Below are positions 24,857-32,154 of a stretch of DNA of 32,154 nucleotides, in pieces. Within the stretch, counting starts at the first letter, position 1. The number at the start of each line of letters is the position of its first letter. The position numbers and the translations under genes are program-made. Source of the stretch: Candidatus Colinaster equi (lineage in GTDB: Bacteria > Bacillota > Clostridia > Lachnospirales > Lachnospiraceae); assembly GCA_018064425.1 (NCBI GenBank), contig JAGHVF010000025.1:1-32154 (forward strand), read 5' to 3'. Under the pieces are notes generated by a model. The model had not been told where the DNA came from and did no database searches. It was given only the letters and a program-made list of their open reading frames with translations.

Positions 24857-26266
24857 CTACAGTTTCTTTATCGAATATACATTGTTCTCGGTTCTTGTAA
24901 CAACATATACATCTCCGGTCATTACATCGACGCCGAATCTGTTGCTGGTCATATTTTTGGCAATTGATGCATAATCATAATATTCATTAAAACAATATAG
25001 CGATACGCCTCCGATTAATCTCATATCAGCATATACATACGAGAAATTACCGGGATAATCTTTAATGCTTCCGTTTTCATCAAGAATATAGCCAACTTCC
25101 ACAAGTTTGGAAATCAATAAGTTATGCGAATCCTCTATTGAAAGCGCCACAGGAACATTCAAAGTATAGTTTACGGTTGAAATATCACTTTTCTGCCCTT
25201 TACTGTTTACAGAGATGAATTTGAACACCGACTCACCTTCGGGTAATGCAATCGGATCGCAATATATACGACTATTCTCGTCAGGATCTGTTCCATCAAA
25301 TGTGTAATATACATTGCAATCGTTCGGTACAATGATTCGAATCAATTGCGGAGTTGTATATTCACCGCTGAGAGGCATAATAACAGGCTCTCCTGCACTT
25401 TGTGATTCAATCACATATTTTTTTGATACGACCGAACTTTTAATATTATGAGCATTAACAAAATATGCAGTGATAATATATGTACCGTTCTTCAAATATA
25501 ACGGTTCAACATATTCTGCATCTTCAATTGATTCCTCACCGCCATCAATTGAATAGTAAATCTTACCCGCGGAAATATCGGACATTGCAACAACAATGGA
25601 ATCATCATAATTGCCTTCATCAATACTGAAGGTAGGCGGAATCGCAACATATTCCTCAAACGCCTCCAATATTTGCTCGTCACCGTTTTGAATAAGAAAA
25701 TCATTTATCTTTTCATATTCTCCGTATTGCATATACAAATCAATGACTTTATTGAAAGTTAAAGTTGACTCTTTATCGTAATTTAGCATTCCTCGATAAC
25801 TTTCAACCGCCATATCTATATCATCCATTGCAATATAGCATTCAGCCAACTTATTTCTGTAGTCAAAATTTGTAGGTTTTAAGCCTACTGCTTTACCAAA
25901 ATATGTGCATGCATCATTTAATCTGTTTTTTGCAAGATATTTATCGCCCATTTTGGCCTGATATGATGCCGAATTATCATGATATATCATCACAGCCAAA
26001 CATGTAAGCAATATAACAACTACCATTGCAATCGCTGAAGTATAAATAAGCTTGAGTTTGCTGCTTTCAACCTCCGCAAAAGCAGTCTCTTCTTTTGAAT
26101 CGTCAGATAAGTCTTCATTAATTTCTCTTACAACATTATTAAGAGTCTCTTCGATACTTATTTCGACTTCCGGATTGAAATCAGGAACAATCCTTATTTC
26201 TTCACCGCAATATCCGCAATATAGCATTCCGTCTTCAATTTTTTTACCGCATTTTGGACAAACCAT
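24857..26266 (-). CDS. zinc-ribbon, membrane-anchored TPR protein with chitobiase-type Ig repeats
   Basis: Uncharacterised 469-residue protein with a clear modular plan: N-terminal zinc ribbon CPKCG...CGYCG (Cys3, 6, 17, 20), an acidic linker (about 28-68), one membrane helix (about 72-95), TPR-like helical repeats (about 100-200; GDKYLAKNRLNDACTYFGKA is the best copy), two Ig-like domains of the Fn3-associated/chitobiase C-terminal type (about 210-285 and 295-370; YYTFDGTDPDENS is diagnostic), and a C-terminal domain of about 100 residues that I cannot place. The zinc ribbon should be cytoplasmic and the rest outside. ATG 26266 is chosen for AGAAGGGGA four bases upstream; a TTG at 26296 in frame has no such support. 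It follows fhs after an 83-base gap without a clear hairpin. Confidence 0.82.
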   Translation of the reverse strand: MVCPKCGKKIEDGMLYCGYCGEEIRIVPDFNPEVEISIEETLNNVVREINEDLSDDSKEETAFAEVESSKLKLIYTSAIAMVVVILLTCLAVMIYHDNSASYQAKMGDKYLAKNRLNDACTYFGKAVGLKPTNFDYRNKLAECYIAMDDIDMAVESYRGMLNYDKESTLTFNKVIDLYMQYGEYEKINDFLIQNGDEQILEAFEEYVAIPPTFSIDEGNYDDSIVVAMSDISAGKIYYSIDGGEESIEDAEYVEPLYLKNGTYIITAYFVNAHNIKSSVVSKKYVIESQSAGEPVIMPLSGEYTTPQLIRIIVPNDCNVYYTFDGTDPDENSRIYCDPIALPEGESVFKFISVNSKGQKSDISTVNYTLNVPVALSIEDSHNLLISKLVEVGYILDENGSIKDYPGNFSYVYADMRLIGGVSLYCFNEYYDYASIAKNMTSNRFGVDVMTGDVYVVTRTENNVYSIKKL

Positions 26267-26349
26267 ATTTTCCCCTTCTATTTCCAAATTGCTCAAAATA
26301 TAAAAAACATGTCATTTATGCGTTAACTACTAAAAAAAGCAACTTTAAA

Positions 26350-28020
26350 TCAGAATAATCCTGTGATTACTCCGTCGCTGTTTACGTCAATAGAATATGC
26401 TGCCGGCTGCTTTGGTAATCCGGGCATAGTCATTATACTGCCTGTTAAAGCAACTACGAATCCGGCACCCGCATTTACATATACTTCTCGTACATTCAAA
26501 TCAAAATCCTTAGGTCTTCCCAAAAGCTTCGGATCATCTGACAATGAATACTGATTCTTCGCCATACAAACAGGCAAATTATCAAAACCAAGTTCTTTAA
26601 GCTTTGCAATTTGCTTAAGCGCTGATGCAGAATATATAACTGATTTTGCACCATAGATTTTCTTTGCGATTGCATCTATTTTTTCTTCAATTGAATCGCT
26701 GTCTTCATATATCATTTTAAAATCAGGCTTGTTATTTTCGATTGTATCAATAACTGTATTAGCCAGTTCAATACCACCTTCACCGCCAAATTCCCAAACC
26801 TTCGACAAAGCGAATTCAGCGCCTTTTTCTTTACAAAACTCTCTTACAAATTCAACTTCTTCGTCCGAATCTGTAACAAATGCATTAAGGGTCACAACAA
26901 CAGGAACTCCGTATTGCATAAGGTTGTCAATATGAGCTTCCAAATTAACAATACCTTTCTTTAATGCATCAAGCGACGGCTTTGACAAATCTGCCTTTGC
27001 AACTTTGCCATTATATTTAAGCGCTCTTATTGTAGCTACCAGAACAATAGCATCCGGATGAATTCCTGCCATTCTGCACTTAATATCCAAGAATTTTTCA
27101 GCACCCAAATCCGCACCGAAACCTGCTTCGGTTATACAGTAATCAGCCATTTTTAGTGCTGTTTTGGTTGCTCTTACAGAATTGCATCCGTGTGCAATAT
27201 TGGCAAATGGGCCACCATGTACAATTGCCGGCGTATGTTCCAAGGTTTGTATAAGATTCGGTTTCAATGCATCTTTTAATAATGCAGCCATTGCACCTAC
27301 TGCTTGCAAATCTCCTGCTGTCACAGGCTCGCCGTCATAATTATATGCAACTATTATTCTTGAAAGTCTGCACTTCAAGTCATCCATATCCGAAGCCAAA
27401 CACAGTATTGCCATTATTTCACTTGCAACTGTAATTACAAAATGATCCTCTCTGACAAAACCATCTGTTTTATTACCGAGGCCAACCACTATATTACGTA
27501 ATGCACGATCATTCATATCAAGGCATCGTTTCCAAACGATTTGTCTTGTATCTATTCGCAGTTCATTTCCTTGATGAATATGATTGTCCAACATAGCCGC
27601 CAATAAATTGTTTGCAGACGTTATTGCATGAAAATCACCGGTGAAATGCAGGTTGAGATCTTCCATCGGCACAACCTGAGCCATTCCGCCACCTGCCGCT
27701 CCACCTTTTATTCCAAAACATGGTCCGAGCGAAGGCTCACGAAGTGCAATGATTGCTTTCTTGCCAAGTCTTCCAAATGCCTGACCTAATCCTACTGTAG
27801 TAGTTGTCTTGCCTTCTCCTGCAGGTGTTGGGTTAATAGCTGTAACAAGAATAAGCTTACCATCTTTATTTGATTGTACTTTATTTATATACTCATCCGA
27901 AATTTTGGCCTTATACTTTCCGTAAAATTCCAAATCGTCCCTTTCAATCCCAAGTTTCGAAGCTATGTGCTCGATAGGTTCAAGCTTTGCTTCCTGTGCA
28001 ATCTCAATATCACTTTTCAT
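26350..28020 (-). CDS. fhs: formate-tetrahydrofolate ligase
   Basis: ATP-dependent formation of 10-formyl-THF from formate, feeding purine synthesis and, in acetogens, the methyl branch of the Wood-Ljungdahl pathway. The P-loop is [19 protein letters not shown] (about residues 48-65), followed by [21 protein letters not shown] and [17 protein letters not shown], all family signatures; the C-terminal [21 protein letters not shown] is also typical. Length 556. ATG 28020 is chosen: GGAGGG is close by and homology begins at MKSDIEIA; the longer TTG start (28053) would overlap ftsK. Nothing else in the window shows that the whole acetyl-CoA pathway is present. Confidence 0.98.
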   Translation of the reverse strand: MKSDIEIAQEAKLEPIEHIASKLGIERDDLEFYGKYKAKISDEYINKVQSNKDGKLILVTAINPTPAGEGKTTTTVGLGQAFGRLGKKAIIALREPSLGPCFGIKGGAAGGGMAQVVPMEDLNLHFTGDFHAITSANNLLAAMLDNHIHQGNELRIDTRQIVWKRCLDMNDRALRNIVVGLGNKTDGFVREDHFVITVASEIMAILCLASDMDDLKCRLSRIIVAYNYDGEPVTAGDLQAVGAMAALLKDALKPNLIQTLEHTPAIVHGGPFANIAHGCNSVRATKTALKMADYCITEAGFGADLGAEKFLDIKCRMAGIHPDAIVLVATIRALKYNGKVAKADLSKPSLDALKKGIVNLEAHIDNLMQYGVPVVVTLNAFVTDSDEEVEFVREFCKEKGAEFALSKVWEFGGEGGIELANTVIDTIENNKPDFKMIYEDSDSIEEKIDAIAKKIYGAKSVIYSASALKQIAKLKELGFDNLPVCMAKNQYSLSDDPKLLGRPKDFDLNVREVYVNAGAGFVVALTGSIMTMPGLPKQPAAYSIDVNSDGVITGLF

Positions 28021-28036
28021 ATGCCCTCCATTTTTA

Positions 28037-30676
28037 TTACAAATATTCCTCAATATATTCCTCGAACTGTTCGGGTCCCATTAAAATTTCTCTTGGCTTT
28101 GTTCCGACCTCCGGTCCGACAACTCCGGCCTCACTTAATTGATCCATTATTCTGGCCGCTCTGTTAAATCCGATTTTGAATTTACGTTGTAAAGAACCGA
28201 TTGATGCTTTTTCCTGCTCAATAATGAATTTTGCAGCCAAAACAAATAATTCATCCTTGTCATCTGCACCATCACCTGCGCCAATACTTCCACCGTTACC
28301 GGAAGCAGACATCTTACTCAAAATATCCTCATTAGAATCTATAATTATATTTTGAGCTTTTAAATATTCAACAACTCTGCTGACATCTGCATCAGATACA
28401 AAGGCACCTTGCATTCTGGCAGGTTTCGGATAACCCTGTGGATAAAAAAGCATATCACCTTTACCAAGCAATCGCTCCGCACCATTCATATCAAGTATTG
28501 TACGCGAATCAACACCACTGCTGACAGCAAAAGCAACACGACTTGGCATATTTGCTTTAATAAGACCGGTAATAACATCCACCGATGGTCTTTGCGTTGC
28601 AATAATCAAATGAATTCCACATGCACGTGCCAACTGCGCAAGTCTGCATATTGACTCTTCAACTTCCTTTGCCGCAACCATCATAAGATCAGCCAACTCA
28701 TCGACTATTATAACAATTTGTGGCAAAATACATAAATCCTCACCTTCGTTCTTGGCTTTAAGTGCCTCGACAGCTTTGTTGTATCCCTTTAAGTCACGAA
28801 CATTCATCTGCGCAAATTTCTGATAACGGTCTGTCATTTCCGCTACGCCCCAATTTAATGCAGCAGCAGCTTTTTTAGGATCAGTGACAACCGGAATCAT
28901 CAAATGCGGTATACCGTTGTATACGCTTAGCTCAACAACCTTCGGATCAATCATTATAAGTTTAACTTCATCAGGCCTTGCCTTGTACAATATGCTCATA
29001 ATAATTGTATTAATACATACCGACTTTCCCGATCCTGTAGCGCCGGCGATAAGCATATGCGGCATTTTTGCTATATCTGTTACAACTACTTTGCCGGTAA
29101 TGTCTTTTCCTACGGCAAACGCAATCTTACTGTCAAAATTCTTGAATTCTTTATCTTCAAAAAGTTCTCTTAACGATACTCCTGTACTTTCTTTATTAGG
29201 CACCTCAATACCGACAGCCTGTTTACCGGGAATTGGTGCTTCAATACGAATATCAGCAGCGGCAAGACTTAATTTTATATCATCAGTCAACGAAACAATC
29301 TTGCTGACTCTTACTCCGGCTTTCGGTTTTAATTCAAATCGAGTAACGCTTGGTCCTTGACTTATGTCGGTTACTTCAGCATCAACACCGAAAGTTTTTA
29401 GTGCATTTTCAAGTTCAACTGCCTTTTGCGTCAATTCGGCTTGAGACTCTTTGCTCGATGCATTCTTTGTTTTTGTTAACAAATCAATTGTCGGCGCTTT
29501 ATACTTTTTCAAAGAAACGCTTTGAGTATTGCCTACGTTTGTATATGCTTTAGAGCCGTTATGGCTAATTTCATCTTTGGTATCATATACGTCAGTCTGT
29601 GAACCTACATCCGCTTTATTAAAGGTTACATTGCGTCCTGCGAATCCGTTATCTGCGTCCTTTGCAACTTCTTTCTTGGATTTTGCATTGATTGATTCAC
29701 CGTTATCGGGCTCGATATCATTCTCAATACCATGGAATTTAATTTCCTGCATCTTATCAAAAGGATGCTCATTTATAGCACTAACAGATGAATATTCCTT
29801 TTCCTGTTCTATATCATCAACTGTAATTTCATGAATATCATCTCTTTCAAACGTACTTTTCTTAGTTTTCTTAAGATTGGTATCGTCCATTACGCCAGAT
29901 ACCTTGCGCTCTCTTCTTGGTATTTTCTTTTCTGTCAGTTCGTCGCCATCTACGACATCATCCAACATATCATTATCCACGCCACGTTTAATCTTGGCAT
30001 AACGCGGTAGCTGCTCTTCACACTTTTGAGTTACGCGTTCTTTCTTTCTTACAGCAGCTTGCTCCATATAGTTAGCCGCATCATCCTTAGCCGAATAAAA
30101 TGCTTTTGAACTTCCTTCTTTAACCGCATCAATAAATTGTCTTCCTGTTATTACAATTAATGTAATTATCAAAACAAGTAATGCAACAAGAATGGTTCCT
30201 GCCATATCAAGATATTTGTTCATTACATAGCACAAAGAGCCGGCAATCACTCCACCGCCGGATCTTTTTTGAGCACATTCAGACCAAATCATCGCAACAT
30301 CGTATTCCATTAAGGAACCGCTTATTCCGCCAAATAAATCAAATAAGACACACAAGAACAAGAAGAAAACACTTCCTGACCAGATTTTGATTCTTAACGC
30401 ACCGCCATATTTTTTGTCAGTCTGAGATTTTAAGTAAAAATAGACTGCAACAACCAATAACACCGGAACAACATATGCAGGAAAGCCAAACAATCCAAAC
30501 ATACCTTGCGCAACAACGTTACCTACATCACCAATCATGTGAATATTACATAAAAACAAGAAGATACCTATTGCAACAGTAATAATCATCTTCACTTCCG
30601 GTGACATATAGATATCATCGTTTTTTCTTTTTCTATTATTTGTTTTTCTTTTTCTGTTTCCGGATGTACCTGCCAT
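28037..30676 (-). CDS. ftsK: DNA translocase FtsK/SpoIIIE
   Basis: Septal DNA pump that clears chromosomes from the division plane or forespore. A basic N-terminus (residues 1-20) precedes about four membrane helices (30-45, 62-82, 100-118, 158-178), then a long low-complexity, charged linker (about 185-410). The motor domain has [17 protein letters not shown], Walker [14 protein letters not shown] (544-556), Walker [14 protein letters not shown], and [10 protein letters not shown]-type residues ([20 protein letters not shown]). The C-terminal gamma winged helix (about 805-879) contains [22 protein letters not shown] and would read the orienting KOPS/SRS sequences. Length 879, normal. GAGAGG lies five bases before the ATG. 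Confidence 0.97.
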   Translation of the reverse strand: MAGTSGNRKRKTNNRKRKNDDIYMSPEVKMIITVAIGIFLFLCNIHMIGDVGNVVAQGMFGLFGFPAYVVPVLLVVAVYFYLKSQTDKKYGGALRIKIWSGSVFFLFLCVLFDLFGGISGSLMEYDVAMIWSECAQKRSGGGVIAGSLCYVMNKYLDMAGTILVALLVLIITLIVITGRQFIDAVKEGSSKAFYSAKDDAANYMEQAAVRKKERVTQKCEEQLPRYAKIKRGVDNDMLDDVVDGDELTEKKIPRRERKVSGVMDDTNLKKTKKSTFERDDIHEITVDDIEQEKEYSSVSAINEHPFDKMQEIKFHGIENDIEPDNGESINAKSKKEVAKDADNGFAGRNVTFNKADVGSQTDVYDTKDEISHNGSKAYTNVGNTQSVSLKKYKAPTIDLLTKTKNASSKESQAELTQKAVELENALKTFGVDAEVTDISQGPSVTRFELKPKAGVRVSKIVSLTDDIKLSLAAADIRIEAPIPGKQAVGIEVPNKESTGVSLRELFEDKEFKNFDSKIAFAVGKDITGKVVVTDIAKMPHMLIAGATGSGKSVCINTIIMSILYKARPDEVKLIMIDPKVVELSVYNGIPHLMIPVVTDPKKAAAALNWGVAEMTDRYQKFAQMNVRDLKGYNKAVEALKAKNEGEDLCILPQIVIIVDELADLMMVAAKEVEESICRLAQLARACGIHLIIATQRPSVDVITGLIKANMPSRVAFAVSSGVDSRTILDMNGAERLLGKGDMLFYPQGYPKPARMQGAFVSDADVSRVVEYLKAQNIIIDSNEDILSKMSASGNGGSIGAGDGADDKDELFVLAAKFIIEQEKASIGSLQRKFKIGFNRAARIMDQLSEAGVVGPEVGTKPREILMGPEQFEEYIEEYL

Positions 30677-30726
30677 AATAACCTCTCAATTCATCCTTAA
30701 TCTATCTCAATAAAAACAAATAAGCC

Positions 30727-32154
30727 CTATTCGATGTCAAATTCAAGCTTATCATCGTCAATTTCATAATCATATTTCAAATTAGACTCATCAACATCAT
30801 AATCAAATGTCATCGTCTTCTTTTCATGCTTTTTGGGTACCGGAAGAGGATTTTTCAATAATTCAACACCGATTATTTCATCCGGTTCGTCAATAACAAT
30901 TATTTCGTTGTTCTCTTGCAGTTTTGATGCATTTTCATTAGAGGGAGTTATGCTTTCGTTATCAATGTCTATATCATCAGCTAACAACATTTCTTCCGCC
31001 TTAACAGGTTCTTCAACCGCTGATACATCAAATGTTTCAATTTGAATTGTGTTGTCGTTTTGCTCTGTTGCTTTTTCGACAGTAAAAAGTTTAAGAAATC
31101 CTATTGATGATAATACAGTCAAAAACGTAGCAACTATCCAACTAAACAAAGCTCCCGATTTGCTCTGCAATAACATGAATTCCGAAAAGAACAAAATAAA
31201 CAAAATCACAACCGAATGAGCATTATCATACTTATTTCTTATAAATGTAACAGCATATACAGAGCACAGCAGCAACATAACAAAAATGAATTCATTAGAT
31301 AATAAAGATGAACATATAGTTAAATCCGGCGAAAATGCAAATCTATCCGCCAAATTTGCTGCAATATTAGTCATTAATTCATTAATATTACCGTTAAATG
31401 ATAATACGTCAACAAATCCCAACAAAAAAACAACAGTTGCCGCAAACACTGCTAATACAGAATCCGCAAACTTTCTCGCAATATGAATATTTGAATCAAA
31501 AATTACAACTATGGCAACAATAATAATCGGTAAATTGATGCGCTCGTACAAGATTAGCAGTCCGATAATTAATGCACATATTACAACACTAAGCTCACAC
31601 AGTTTTTCGTTGGACATCCACTTTTTTAACAGTGCTAAAACAAAAATTCCTAATGCAAATGCACATTTTTTAGCGCCAATGATACCACCGGTGATTTCCG
31701 TACTCCAAAAAAATGGTAAAAATGAGAAAACAATAAGAGAATATGTCGCTTCAAAACGACCAAGCATCATAATAAATGCAAAATAGATGAGTGCACTGCA
31801 AACAATGTCAATAACAAAATCGCATACAATTAATCCGACTGTTGCATTGCCCAAAAACTTGAAAAAAAGCGACAATATTGAAGAATATATTCCTTCAATG
31901 TCGGTAAAATCAAAATACAATCTACCTGTGTCACCAATGAAGGCTCTTGAAACAACATTTGCTCCAAGAACATCATTATCAGTAATCTTCAATACATAAG
32001 CAGAATTCAGCACATGAATACTTATGTATAAAAGAACGCCTAAGCATGTACATACAACAAAAGGAATACGACTATTCTTTTCTTTTGAGATATCGGCCTT
32101 TGGAACGAAATAATCGATAAGCACAAAGCTTTCAACCAATATAATACCAATAAG
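30727..32154 (-). CDS. multi-pass membrane protein with acidic repeat tail, 5' partial
   Basis: I do not recognise the gene. The open frame runs through the window edge without a start; 475 residues are visible. There are about ten hydrophobic segments (for example around VVCTCLGVLLYISIHVL, a long pair near IVCDFVIDIVCSALIYFAF, ICALIIGLLILY, IIIVAIVVIF and FILFFSEFML), followed by a soluble, strongly acidic C-terminal region of about 115 residues. The last 26 residues form two 11-residue units (FDYDVDESNLK and YDYEIDDDKLE) plus the start of a third (FDIE). The overall layout is reminiscent of membrane glycosyltransferases or polymerases, but no motif supports that. It precedes ftsK by 50 bases. 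A TTG at 32139 is not a credible start because hydrophobic coding continues beyond it. Confidence 0.78.
   Translation of the reverse strand, partial: LIGIILVESFVLIDYFVPKADISKEKNSRIPFVVCTCLGVLLYISIHVLNSAYVLKITDNDVLGANVVSRAFIGDTGRLYFDFTDIEGIYSSILSLFFKFLGNATVGLIVCDFVIDIVCSALIYFAFIMMLGRFEATYSLIVFSFLPFFWSTEITGGIIGAKKCAFALGIFVLALLKKWMSNEKLCELSVVICALIIGLLILYERINLPIIIVAIVVIFDSNIHIARKFADSVLAVFAATVVFLLGFVDVLSFNGNINELMTNIAANLADRFAFSPDLTICSSLLSNEFIFVMLLLCSVYAVTFIRNKYDNAHSVVILFILFFSEFMLLQSKSGALFSWIVATFLTVLSSIGFLKLFTVEKATEQNDNTIQIETFDVSAVEEPVKAEEMLLADDIDIDNESITPSNENASKLQENNEIIVIDEPDEIIGVELLKNPLPVPKKHEKKTMTFDYDVDESNLKYDYEIDDDKLEFDIE

Noticed and set aside
26267-26349. Promoter or terminator in the gap between fhs and the TPR protein gene
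   Set aside because: A TTGCTT with a poor CATAAA at 17 bases and two T-runs exist, but hexamers match weakly and no stable stem precedes the T-runs.
28021-28036. Tetrahydrofolate riboswitch upstream of fhs
   Set aside because: Only 16 bases separate ftsK and fhs, too short for any riboswitch, and fhs appears to be co-transcribed.
28884-29360. 158-residue plus-strand open frame
   Set aside because: Antisense of the FtsK motor domain, including the Walker A region; no independent coding evidence.
1-32154. Mobile element, prophage or CRISPR content
   Set aside because: All genes are core housekeeping or envelope genes in tight co-directional order; I saw no transposase, integrase, tandem spaced repeats or terminal inverted repeats.

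Overview
The window reads as chromosomal housekeeping DNA from a low-GC, Gram-positive anaerobe of the class Clostridia, most likely a member of the Lachnospiraceae. The family-level guess rests on the large insertion in the PBP2 transpeptidase region, the mreBCD-PBP2 block joined to miaA/mutL/mutS, an NfnAB-type flavoprotein pair, formate-tetrahydrofolate ligase, and zinc-ribbon membrane proteins of a kind common in that family. Every supported gene is on the minus strand. I see no rRNA, tRNA, CRISPR array, insertion sequence or phage gene. No stretch over 300 bases lacks a gene; the longest gap is 139 bases (21058-21196) and it holds a terminator and a promoter.

Layout in the direction of transcription (right to left). 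(1) 32154-24857: an acidic-tailed multi-pass membrane protein (5' end outside the window), the DNA translocase FtsK/SpoIIIE, formate-tetrahydrofolate ligase (fhs), and a zinc-ribbon/TM/TPR/Ig-like protein. (2) 24854-21159: a sigma-A-like promoter followed by nfnA, nfnB, a zinc-ribbon membrane protein and rlmH, closed by an intrinsic terminator. (3) 21113-1: a second sigma-A-like promoter followed by eighteen tightly packed genes: phoH, ybeY, a MOP-type flippase, a BaiN-like flavoprotein, a COG2509 flavoprotein, proB, a DUF896 gene, 5-formyl-THF cyclo-ligase, proA, miaB, mutS, mutL, miaA, a methionine-gamma-lyase-family PLP enzyme, mreB, mreC, mreD and PBP2 (3' end outside the window). Gaps inside this block are 0-36 bases and many neighbours overlap, so it looks like one polycistron of at least 21 kb.

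Functionally the third block joins RNA maturation (YbeY, PhoH, MiaA, MiaB), mismatch repair (MutS, MutL), proline synthesis (ProB, ProA), folate recycling and the cell-elongation machinery (MreBCD, PBP2, perhaps the flippase). The second block couples redox balancing (NfnAB: ferredoxin, NADH and NADP) to a ribosomal methyltransferase.

Most genes are ordinary. The points most worth a second look are an MreB whose two expected ATP-hydrolysis residues are both replaced, the inserted region in PBP2, clamp-binding-like peptides in both MutS and MutL, two uncharacterised zinc-ribbon membrane proteins, and a membrane protein ending in a tandem acidic repeat. I did not find a convincing new multi-gene system.
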